Assembly (NCBI GenBank): GCA_030619405.1
Contig: JAUXBK010000139.1
Location: forward strand, 1 to 6,996
Direction of reading: 5' to 3'
Source: Sedimenticola sp.
Lineage (GTDB): Bacteria; Pseudomonadota; Gammaproteobacteria; Chromatiales; Chromatiaceae
Length of the DNA: 6,996 nucleotides
A model generated the notes under the pieces. That model did not search any database. It had not been told where the DNA came from and was given only the letters and a program-made list of their open reading frames with translations. Positions 1 to 5,949 of the stretch are shown piece by piece (the stretch's first letter is position 1; each line of letters opens with the position of its first letter). A program made the position numbers and the translations under genes.

Positions 1-224
1 ACTGCGATGCAGTTGGTGTATAGATATCGTGCTATTCGTTGGTGAAATCGCAATGCTTTTGTACAAGATATGTTGAAAATTTGGAATATGATTCCATGTC
101 TATTTTTTCAGAAAAATGATCCAATCGCTAAAATCAACGGTATATTGCCAGTTAGGTTACGCTGCCACGCTGATAGCGTTGGTCCCAGTGCCTCGAACCT
201 AGTACCTCGAACCTAGTACCTCAA
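1..224. other. AT-rich intergenic leader upstream of tilS
   Basis: No convincing gene is visible here. The first frame is open from base 1 to a TGA at 43-45 (14 codons), so the C-terminus of a gene lying to the left cannot be excluded, but the peptide is too short to recognise. The stretch is much AT-richer than the flanking coding DNA. It contains a small inverted repeat at 82-96 (TGGAAT-ATG-ATTCCA), an imperfect hairpin at 165-182 (CCACGCT, loop GAT, AGCGT-T-GG with a bulged T), and a 14-bp tandem repeat at 187-222. A TTGAAA hexamer at 73-78 could be a -35 element, but no good -10 sits at 16-18 bp from it, so no promoter is called. An in-frame TAG at 174-176 bounds the tilS frame. Confidence 0.6.
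187..222. repeat. 14-bp tandem repeat, about 2.6 copies, abutting tilS
   Basis: Two consecutive 14-bp units, AGTGCCTCGAACCT (187-200) and AGTACCTCGAACCT (201-214), differ at one base and are followed by a partial third copy, AGTACCTC (215-222). The array ends two bases before the tilS ATG, so it fills the place where a Shine-Dalgarno sequence would be expected and contains none. Length and unit are read directly from the sequence; any function is unknown. Confidence 0.85.
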
Positions 225-1535
225 ATGCAGCGACTGCTCGAGACACTTTCGACGCTTCCCATTCCGGGCCATTACTGGATAGCCTACAGTGGTGGCCGGG
301 ATTCCCATGTGCTGCTGCACGCTATGGCTGGCCTGCGTGACCGGCTGCAGGCGCCTCTCTCTGCTGTACACATCGATCATGGCCTGCAACCCGGCGCGGC
401 CGATTGGGCCGAACACTGTCGGACTATCTGCCGGCAGCTTCGACTTCCCCTCGATGTCATCCCGTTGGAACTGCAACCGGAGAAGGGGCGCAGCCTGGAG
501 GAGCAGGCGCGTCAGGCGCGTTATCGGGCCCTTTCCGGGGTGATGGGGCCGGGAGATATGCTGTTGACCGCCCATCACCAGGAGGATCAGGCAGAGACGG
601 TGCTGCTGCAGCTGCTGCGGGGGGCGGGGCCGGCCGGGCTCGCCGCCATGCCCCTGCTGGCGGAATTTGGCCCCGGCTATCACGCCAGACCCCTGCTGGA
701 GCAGCCACGATGGTTGCTGGATGAGTATGCGCAGACCAATGAACTGGTCTGGGTGGAGGACCTCAGCAATCAGGAGACCGGCTTCGATCGCAACTACCTG
801 CGCCGGGAGGTGATGCCGCTGCTGACAGAACGCTGGCCCTCTATGGGTCGCACTCTTGCTCGCAGTGCCCGCCATTGTGCCGAGGCACAGGGGCTGATCG
901 ACGAGATCGCCGGGCGGGATCTGCAGCGCCTACTGGGCCCGGAGGGCGATACCCTGTCGCTGACGGGGCTGATGTCGCTGCCGGCACCCAGAGGCAGGGC
1001 GGTCCTGCGGGCCTGGATCAGAGGCGCAGGTTTTCAACTACCCGACACGGCCAGACTGGACCGGATCCTGACGGAGATGGGCGGCGCAGCGCCAGAGCGA
1101 AATCCTCTGATCCACTGGCCCGGTGTGGAAGTGAGACGCTACCGGAACCAGCTTTACATCATGCCACCGATGAAGAGGATCGATCCCCATCTGTGGTTGC
1201 CATGGGACGGACGACTGGCACTGGAACTCCCGGCCGGTCTGGGTCGTTTGCGCACTGCTTCCGGCAAAGGGGGGTTGTCGCCTCGATATTGGGAGCAGGG
1301 TCGGATCCAGGTAAGATTACGGCACCGCGGCGAGCGGATACAACTGCCTGGCAGAAACCACTCCCACAGCCTCAAGAATTTCTTTCAGCAGCGGGCTGTG
1401 CCCCCCTGGCAGCGGGGCCGAATCCCTTTTGTCTATATCGATGACCAGCTGGCAGCGGTTGCAGACCTGGCCCTGTGCCGGCCCTTTGTCGTGAGAGAGT
1501 GGGAGCTTGGTATGCACATACAATGGGACAGATGA
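225..1535 (+). CDS. tilS: tRNA(Ile)-lysidine synthase
   Basis: TilS ligates lysine to C34 of the tRNA-Ile2 anticodon (CAU) using ATP. The resulting lysidine makes the tRNA read AUA and accept isoleucine instead of methionine; the enzyme is cytosolic and normally essential. The 436-residue product is close to the E. coli length. The N-terminal PP-loop ATPase motif SGGRDS is at residues 22-27, followed by AVHIDHGL near 47-54, the HHQEDQAETVLLQLLRG signature at about 117-133, and the RNYLRREVMPLL motif near 189-200. The C-terminal TilS domain includes GRNHSHSLKNFFQQ and VPPWQRGRIPF at about residues 376-402. The ATG at 225 is the only start between the upstream in-frame TAG (174-176) and the PP-loop; no Shine-Dalgarno sequence precedes it, a tandem repeat lying there instead. 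The gene converges on the CNB-rhodanese gene, with stop codons 6 bp apart. Identification is secure from the ordered motifs. Confidence 0.97.
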   Translation: MQRLLETLSTLPIPGHYWIAYSGGRDSHVLLHAMAGLRDRLQAPLSAVHIDHGLQPGAADWAEHCRTICRQLRLPLDVIPLELQPEKGRSLEEQARQARYRALSGVMGPGDMLLTAHHQEDQAETVLLQLLRGAGPAGLAAMPLLAEFGPGYHARPLLEQPRWLLDEYAQTNELVWVEDLSNQETGFDRNYLRREVMPLLTERWPSMGRTLARSARHCAEAQGLIDEIAGRDLQRLLGPEGDTLSLTGLMSLPAPRGRAVLRAWIRGAGFQLPDTARLDRILTEMGGAAPERNPLIHWPGVEVRRYRNQLYIMPPMKRIDPHLWLPWDGRLALELPAGLGRLRTASGKGGLSPRYWEQGRIQVRLRHRGERIQLPGRNHSHSLKNFFQQRAVPPWQRGRIPFVYIDDQLAAVADLALCRPFVVREWELGMHIQWDR

Positions 1536-1564
1536 AGGGGGTCAGGCACCGGAGATACCCCCTT
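1535..1564 (+). terminator. Possible hairpin terminator between convergent genes
   Basis: AAGGGGGT at 1535-1542 is the exact reverse complement of ACCCCCTT at 1557-1564, giving an 8-bp GC-rich stem with a 14-nt loop. It begins on the last base of the tilS stop codon and overlaps the last codons of the minus-strand gene. Only TTTC follows on the plus strand and there is no T run on the minus strand, so it is at best a weak intrinsic terminator. Its location at a convergent gene junction is the main support. Confidence 0.35.
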
Positions 1565-2585
1565 TCAGTACATGCACATCGAACCCCAACTGGCTGAGCA
1601 GGAAGGCGCCTGCAGAACTCCTTTGGCCAGTGTCACAGTAAAGGACATAGGGCTTTTTTTTGTTCAGGGTAGCAGCTCTCTCCCGCAGCTGGTGCAATGG
1701 AATGTTGACTGTGTTGGGCAGACCGGAGTTACGAAATTCGCTTTCCAGTCTGACATCCACCCGAATCGCCCCCTCAGCGATGAGGTCAGTGGCAGCTTGG
1801 GCAGTGACCCAGTTCAGCAGGGGTTGTTCCAACAGTTCGGTAAAGTCCTCTTTCGACAGCCGCATCAGGCGGCCATCGGTCAGCATGGTGACCCTGGCAT
1901 TGCGCGGGGCGTTCGAGATCAGTGCCTCTTCACCGAAGCTGCTGCAGTTCGCCAGTTCTGCCAGGACATTTTCGCCACTGCCCACCGGCCGGGAAACCTT
2001 GCACCGGCCCTCCCTGATGATGTAGTAGAAGTCACCCGGTTCACCCAACTCGACCACGATGCTGCCTGCGCTGGCATGTATCTCCTCCATGCGTGAGAAC
2101 AGGGATTGGATATTGACGGCTGGCAGGTTCAGAAAGGGCCTGCTGCGCAGCAGGCATATCATCCACTCGCTCTCCGCTGCATCCGGGCCGGACGGTGTAT
2201 CGCTGGATGACGCTGAGAAGGTGCGATCTGGAGAGAACTGATCCCAGGTCAGAAGCTTCTCCAACAACTGGGTATCGACCCGGGCCAGGGTGGCGTTCTC
2301 CGATATCACCTCAGCGCGGAACTGCCGGGGTTTGAAGTTGGCCAGGGCGTAGAGTGCCTCTTCGTTACCTGCGCTGATATAAGATTCCTGGCCGTTTTCC
2401 GTAGTTTCACTGATCTCACCGGAAAGCAGAAACACAGAATCTGTATCATGATCTCCGATGTCGAACACCACGTCGCCCCGGTTCAGCTGCTCTACCCGGG
2501 TGTTTTCTGCCAGGTGGAGCAGGCTGTCATCGTAGAGTGCGTTGATCGGAATCAGGGTTCTGAACTTGTTAAGATCCAGATCCAT
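1542..2585 (-). CDS. Cyclic-nucleotide-binding (two CNB folds) plus C-terminal rhodanese protein
   Basis: This 347-residue protein has three parts. Residues about 15-110 form a degenerate CNB-like beta roll (RGDVVFDIGDHDTDSVFLLSGEI) that lacks the phosphate-binding cassette. Residues about 148-255 form a second CNB domain with the pattern GEPGDFYYIIREGRCKV and the cassette FGEEALISNAPRNARVTM, which keeps the acidic residues at 219-220 and Arg228 expected for cyclic nucleotide binding. Residues about 258-345 form a rhodanese domain (IRVDVRLESEFRNSGLPNTVNIP) with an active-site-like loop CDTGQRS, Cys317 being the putative sulfur-carrying residue. The protein ends right after LKGGISGA, slightly shorter than usual rhodanese ends. 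There is no signal peptide, membrane segment or helix-turn-helix, so it is probably a cytosolic sensor or sulfurtransferase rather than a CRP-type DNA-binding regulator. AGGGG at 2596-2600 (minus strand), 10 nt before the ATG, supports the start. It is divergent from prfB. Ligand, substrate and partner are not evident. Confidence 0.9.
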   Translation of the reverse strand: MDLDLNKFRTLIPINALYDDSLLHLAENTRVEQLNRGDVVFDIGDHDTDSVFLLSGEISETTENGQESYISAGNEEALYALANFKPRQFRAEVISENATLARVDTQLLEKLLTWDQFSPDRTFSASSSDTPSGPDAAESEWMICLLRSRPFLNLPAVNIQSLFSRMEEIHASAGSIVVELGEPGDFYYIIREGRCKVSRPVGSGENVLAELANCSSFGEEALISNAPRNARVTMLTDGRLMRLSKEDFTELLEQPLLNWVTAQAATDLIAEGAIRVDVRLESEFRNSGLPNTVNIPLHQLRERAATLNKKKPYVLYCDTGQRSSAGAFLLSQLGFDVHVLKGGISGA

Positions 2586-2755
2586 GTCGGGTTTTCCCCT
2601 TCAGTGGCAGATATTCAGTATCTGGTTAATCTGCAAAAATAGCATATTGCGGACACCAAGCCTGACAGTGCCGGAAAAAGTGTGATCAGGTCAACAGTTT
2701 TCGCAGGGGATGATGTGTTGTAAGATGCGGGATTACGTCTGACACCAGGTGGGTC
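2586..2755. promoter_or_regulatory. Divergent promoter region between the CNB-rhodanese gene and prfB
   Basis: This 170-bp spacer must hold the promoters of both divergent genes. For prfB, TTTTCG (2698-2703), 17 bp, then TAAGAT (2721-2726) is a weak sigma70-like pair. For the minus-strand gene, CTGTCA, 16 bp, TATGCT, read on the minus strand at about 2640-2670, is another weak pair. A perfect 6-bp inverted repeat, CAGATA-TTCAG-TATCTG (2608-2624), lies just upstream of the minus-strand start and could be an operator or a 5'UTR hairpin. AGGTGG at 2747-2752 is the prfB Shine-Dalgarno sequence. Promoter calls rest on hexamer matching only. Confidence 0.45.
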
Positions 2756-3854
2756 ATGCAGGACATCAATCCGATTACCAATAAAATCAGTGAATTGAGG
2801 GAGCGTTCCCATTCCCTTAGGGGGTATCTTTGACTATGACGGGAAGCGTGAGCGGCTGACGGAGGTCCTGCGTGAGCTCGAAGACCCGGGTGTCTGGGCC
2901 AGGCCGGAGATGGCCCAGGCGCTGGGACAGGAACGGGCTTCCCTGGAGACGGTCGTACTGACCCTGGATAAACTGGGGAACGGGCTCGACGATGCCGCCG
3001 GCCTGTTGGAAATGGCGGTGGAGGAGGGGGATGAAGCGATCGTCGATGCGGTGGCGGCGGATCTGGAAGGGTTTGACAAGAGGGTCTCCGGGCTCGAGTT
3101 CCAGCGAATGTTTTCCGGAGAGATGGATGCCAGCAATGCGTTTCTGGATATCCAGGCAGGTTCGGGGGGTACCGAGGCCCAGGACTGGGCAGAAATGCTG
3201 CTGCGTATGTATCTGCGCTGGGGTGAACGACACAGTTTCAAGACCGAACTGATGGAGGTTTCACCGGGGGAAGTGGCGGGCATCAAATCGGCAACGGTAC
3301 GTTTCAATGGTCCCTATGCCTTCGGCTGGCTGCGCACCGAGATCGGCGTTCATCGTCTGGTCAGGAAATCGCCGTTCGACTCCGGCAACCGGCGTCATAC
3401 CTCTTTCGCCGCGGTCTTCGTGTCACCCGAGATCGATGACTCGATCGAGGTGGAGATCAATCCGGCTGACCTGCGTATCGATGTGTACCGGGCCAGTGGT
3501 GCAGGTGGCCAGCACGTCAACCGAACCGAGTCAGCGGTGCGTATTACACACTTGCCGACTAATCTCGTGGTGCAGTGCCAGAACGACCGCTCTCAACACA
3601 AGAATAAGGATCAGGCCATGAAACAGTTGAAGGCCAAGTTGTACGAGTTCGAGGTGCAGAAGCGTAACGCCAGCCAGAAAGAGATCGAGGAGAGCAAGTC
3701 TGACATCGGCTGGGGCAGCCAGATTCGTTCTTATGTACTGGACCAGTCCCGGATCAAAGATCTACGCACCGGCGTCGAGACCGGTAACACCCAGGCCGTG
3801 TTGGATGGTGGCCTGGATCAATTCATCGAGACCAGTCTCAAGAGTGGGCTATAA
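2756..3854 (+). CDS. prfB: Peptide chain release factor 2, expressed by programmed +1 frameshift
   Basis: RF2 recognises UGA and UAA in the ribosomal A site and triggers hydrolysis of the finished peptide. The gene is in two frames: 25 codons from ATG 2756 to CTT 2828-2830, then an in-frame TGA at 2831-2833. After a +1 shift reading resumes with GAC at 2832-2834 and ends at TAA 3852-3854. The joined product is 365 residues, the E. coli length. The recoding site (AGG GGG TAT CTT TGA C) has the internal Shine-Dalgarno-like AGGGGG at 2819-2824 and the slippery CTT before TGA. SPF, the stop-codon recognition tripeptide, falls at 205-207 and the catalytic GGQ at 250-252, exactly as in E. coli; residue 246 is Ala. 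AGGTGG lies 2747-2752, ahead of the start. Starting at the internal ATG 2910 would lose the first 51 residues, so the frameshifted form is the right gene model. Low RF2 raises frameshifting and hence RF2 synthesis, an autoregulatory loop known for the family. lysS follows 54 bp downstream. Confidence 0.98.
2816..2834 (+). promoter_or_regulatory. prfB +1 programmed frameshift signal
   Basis: The site reads CTT AGG GGG TAT CTT TGA C. AGGGGG pairs with the anti-Shine-Dalgarno of the translating ribosome, CTT is the slippage codon, and TGA is the poorly terminated stop when RF2 is scarce. Peptidyl-tRNA-Leu slips forward one base onto TTT and decoding continues with GAC. The arrangement is the same as the experimentally established E. 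coli site. The conserved peptide on both sides (SLRGYL then DYDG) proves that the two frames belong together. Confidence 0.97.
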
Positions 3855-3908
3855 GGCAATATTGCCATCGATATCCATGAAGCCCCTAATATTCGGGTAC
3901 TCCACGCA
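3855..3908 (+). other. prfB-lysS spacer with 12-bp palindrome and 11-codon mini-ORF
   Basis: GGCAATATTGCC at 3855-3866 is a perfect 12-bp palindrome starting on the base after the prfB stop codon. Further on, an ATG at 3877-3879 opens an 11-codon frame (MKPLIFGYSTQ) whose TGA at 3910-3912 overlaps the lysS ATG as ATGA. Neither the mini-ORF nor lysS has a clear Shine-Dalgarno sequence. There is no T run after the palindrome, so it is not an intrinsic terminator and co-transcription of prfB and lysS is likely. The mini-ORF may be chance. Confidence 0.45.
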
Positions 3909-5396
3909 ATGAATGAAGACGAGAACAAGCTCATCACCCGGCGGCGAGAGAAACTGCAGCACATCCGTGAGCGTGGCATCGCTTTCCCCAACGACTTCCG
4001 ACGTAACGTGATGGCGGGAGAATTGCACGCTGAATACGATGAAAAGAGCGCCGAGGAGCTCGGAGAACTTGGGGTTCGGGTGAAGGCGGCGGGTCGTATG
4101 ATGAGCCGTCGCATCATGGGTAAGGCGAGCTTTGCCCACCTGCAGGATATGTCCGGTCGAATTCAACTTTTCGTGCAGCGGGATGCACTGCCAGAGGGGT
4201 TCTACAACCAGCAGTTCAAGAAAGAGTGGGATATCGGTGATATCATCGGGGCCGAGGGACAGTTGTTCAAGACCAGGACCGGCGAGCTCTCTATCCGATG
4301 CGATGATATCCGCCTGTTGACCAAGTCCCTGCGGCCGCTGCCGGAAAAGTTCCATGGGCTCACCGACCAGGAGCAGCGCTATCGCCAGCGTTACCTGGAT
4401 CTGATCATGAACGAGGCATCTCGGAAAGCATTCCGGGTGCGCATTCGGATCGTGCAGTTCCTGCGTCGCTTTCTCGATGATCACGGTTTCCTGGAAGTCG
4501 AGACGCCCATGATGCAGGCCATACCCGGTGGTGCGGTCGCCCGTCCCTTCGTTACCCACCACAATGCCCTGGATATGCAGCTGTTTCTGCGTGTTGCTCC
4601 GGAACTCTATTTGAAACGTCTGGTGGTCGGTGGGTTCGAGCGGGTCTATGAGATCAACCGAAACTTTCGTAACGAAGGGCTCTCCACCCGGCATAACCCC
4701 GAATTTACCATGCTGGAGTTCTATCAGGCCTATGCGGACTATCGCGACCTGATGGACCTGACCGAAGAGATGCTGCGAACCCTGGCACTGGAGATTCACG
4801 GTAGCACCACCCTGGTCTATCAGGGGAATGACTACGACTTCGGCAAGCCTTTCGCTCGCATGACTGTCAAACAGTCCATTCTCCACTTCCACCCGGAGAT
4901 ATCGTCGGGGACACTGGATGATCTGGGGGGCGCGCGGGCTCTTGCGGAGCGGCTGGAGATCCCGCTCAAGGAAAGTTATGGTCTGGGCAAGATTCAGATC
5001 GAGATCTTTGAAAAGATCGTCGAGTACCAGTTGATGAATCCCACGTTCATCACTGCCTACCCGACCGAAGTGTCACCGCTGGCCCGGCGCAACGATGATG
5101 ATCCATTTGTGACCGATCGCTTCGAGTTCTTCGTCGGTGGCCGGGAGATCGCCAACGGCTTTTCAGAGCTGAACGATGCAGAGGATCAGGCCGAGCGGTT
5201 TCGCAGCCAGGTGGAGGAGAAGGAGGCGGGCGATGAGGAGGCGATGCACTTCGATGCGGATTATATCCGTGCCCTGGAGCACGGTATGCCCCCCACCGCC
5301 GGTGAGGGAATCGGTATCGACCGGTTGGTGATGCTGTATACCGATGCCCCTTCCATCCGGGATGTGCTGCTGTTTCCGCACATGCGCTCGGAGTAG
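3909..5396 (+). CDS. lysS: Lysyl-tRNA synthetase, class II
   Basis: LysRS activates lysine with ATP and charges tRNA-Lys in the cytosol; it acts as a homodimer. The 495-residue protein is about 10 residues shorter than the E. coli enzyme, the difference being at the N-terminus. It opens with the typical RRREKLQHIRERGIAFPNDF segment. The OB-fold anticodon-binding domain spans about 56-140 (AGRMMSRRIMGKASFAHLQD). The class II catalytic domain has motif 1 around FLEVETPMMQAIPGG (194-208), motif 2 with FRNEG at 253-257 followed by RHNPEFTMLEFYQAYADY, and motif 3 GEGIGIDRLVML at 465-476 with its arginine at 472. ATG 3909 is the first ordinary start after the in-frame TAA that ends prfB, and the alignment with known LysRS begins within a few residues of it. 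No Shine-Dalgarno sequence precedes it. It is probably in one operon with prfB, as in many gammaproteobacteria. Its stop codon is 2 bp from that of the convergent next gene. Confidence 0.98.
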   Translation: MNEDENKLITRRREKLQHIRERGIAFPNDFRRNVMAGELHAEYDEKSAEELGELGVRVKAAGRMMSRRIMGKASFAHLQDMSGRIQLFVQRDALPEGFYNQQFKKEWDIGDIIGAEGQLFKTRTGELSIRCDDIRLLTKSLRPLPEKFHGLTDQEQRYRQRYLDLIMNEASRKAFRVRIRIVQFLRRFLDDHGFLEVETPMMQAIPGGAVARPFVTHHNALDMQLFLRVAPELYLKRLVVGGFERVYEINRNFRNEGLSTRHNPEFTMLEFYQAYADYRDLMDLTEEMLRTLALEIHGSTTLVYQGNDYDFGKPFARMTVKQSILHFHPEISSGTLDDLGGARALAERLEIPLKESYGLGKIQIEIFEKIVEYQLMNPTFITAYPTEVSPLARRNDDDPFVTDRFEFFVGGREIANGFSELNDAEDQAERFRSQVEEKEAGDEEAMHFDADYIRALEHGMPPTAGEGIGIDRLVMLYTDAPSIRDVLLFPHMRSE

Positions 5397-5398
5397 GG

Positions 5399-5872
5399 TC
5401 AGCCGTCGTCCGGCAGGCGGCACTGGTTGAGGAGGGCCTCCAGGCCGATCTCTTCGGCATATGCCTTGAGCGCCTTGGGGCGAGGGCCTTTCTCTTTCAC
5501 CTCGAACACTTTGTCCGGTTCTGCAGGCACATTGGCGTAGCGGCCGGCGGGGATCTTGATCGTCCGTCTGGGTTTGGCACGCCGTTTGCGGCTCTTAACC
5601 GCCTTTTTCTTTTTGGTCGGGCTGACCGGTTCGCGCTTATTGGTATCCTTGGACTGCTCGCGCTCGACCCGGGTGACGATACGGCGGACATCCTTGAAGA
5701 AACAACGAACGAATGACTCGAAGCTCAGGTCTGCCTGTGTCAGGGTGGAGAGCAGCTGCTCGTGCGCCAGGTCCAGGGTCTCCCGTTCTTTTTTCTCGCG
5801 CTCCAGCTCCTCTTCCAGAGAGGCCAGTTGGGAACGCAGGGACTCGATTTTTTTCTCGCGTTGAGTAATCAT
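5399..5872 (-). CDS. Coiled-coil, basic-linker protein with H-NS-like C-terminus
   Basis: The 157-residue protein has an N-terminal, heptad-rich, highly charged helix (residues about 1-42, with EKKIESLRSQLASLEEELE), a short mixed segment (43-72), and a strongly basic linker at 87-105 rich in Lys and Arg. The C-terminal part (106-153) reads IPAGRYANVPAEPDKVF, then EVKEKGPRPKALKAYAEEIG and LEALL. The order of oligomerising coiled coil, flexible basic linker and C-terminal RY-N...K/V-F...G-x-RPK-L segment resembles H-NS-type nucleoid proteins, whose DNA-binding loop has a similar G-R-x-P core. This is a by-eye resemblance; the protein is longer than the usual 90-140 residues and the loop is not canonical. 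It could equally be an unrelated DNA- or RNA-binding protein. The start has no clear Shine-Dalgarno sequence, but no other start is available just upstream. It lies 77 bp after the HDOD gene on the same strand and converges with lysS. No signal peptide or membrane segment is visible. Confidence 0.85.
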   Translation of the reverse strand: MITQREKKIESLRSQLASLEEELEREKKERETLDLAHEQLLSTLTQADLSFESFVRCFFKDVRRIVTRVEREQSKDTNKREPVSPTKKKKAVKSRKRRAKPRRTIKIPAGRYANVPAEPDKVFEVKEKGPRPKALKAYAEEIGLEALLNQCRLPDDG

Positions 5873-5909
5873 AGCTTTAAGTGCTTTGTTGATAGATTGG
5901 AAGCAAGTA

Positions 5910-5939
5910 ATTCTATCTTTTTTCAGACCATTACGCCAA
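5910..5939 (-). promoter_or_regulatory. Candidate sigma70 promoter for the coiled-coil gene
   Basis: Read on the minus strand, TTGGCG (5939-5934) is followed by 18 bp and TAGAAT (5915-5910). The -10 hexamer matches TATAAT at five of six positions and the -35 matches TTGACA at four. Transcription would start about 30 nt before the ATG at 5872. The element lies in the 77-bp gap after the HDOD gene, so the downstream gene could be expressed separately. A 10-bp palindrome CAATATATTG (5937-5946) overlaps the -35. Unverified pattern match. Confidence 0.4.
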
Positions 5940-5949
5940 TATATTGCCT

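Noticed and set aside
1..45. C-terminal fragment of an upstream gene in frame 1
   Set aside because: Fourteen codons before a TGA in AT-rich DNA are not enough to support a gene, and the peptide matches nothing I recognise, including AccA, a common neighbour of tilS.
101..116. Hairpin from ATTTTT and AAAAAT
   Set aside because: It consists only of A-T pairs, is expected by chance in this AT-rich leader, and has no terminator context.
213..875. Minus-strand open frame of 220 codons opposite tilS
   Set aside because: It is antisense to the conserved PP-loop region of tilS; the translation is low-complexity and Gln/Arg-rich with no family resemblance.
1572..2096. Plus-strand open frame opposite the CNB-rhodanese gene
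   Set aside because: The minus strand encodes clear CNB and rhodanese motifs across the same bases, so the plus-strand frame is a shadow.
2681..2696. CRP/FNR-like site (TGTGA then CAACA) in the divergent spacer
   Set aside because: Only the left half matches TGTGA; the right half matches TCACA at three of five positions, which is too weak to call.
2831..2833. TGA in prfB as a disabling mutation or sequencing error
   Set aside because: The surrounding bases form the known RF2 recoding signal, so the in-frame stop is functional rather than a pseudogene mark.
2910..3854. prfB as a 314-residue protein starting at ATG 2910
   Set aside because: The upstream 25 codons plus the +1 shift restore the complete RF2 N-terminus at the exact family length, so the internal ATG is not the start.
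3849..4892. Long minus-strand open frame (347 codons) opposite lysS
   Set aside because: It lies antisense to a fully convincing lysS, has no recognisable domain, and is explained by codon bias of the GC-rich plus-strand gene leaving the opposite frame free of stops.
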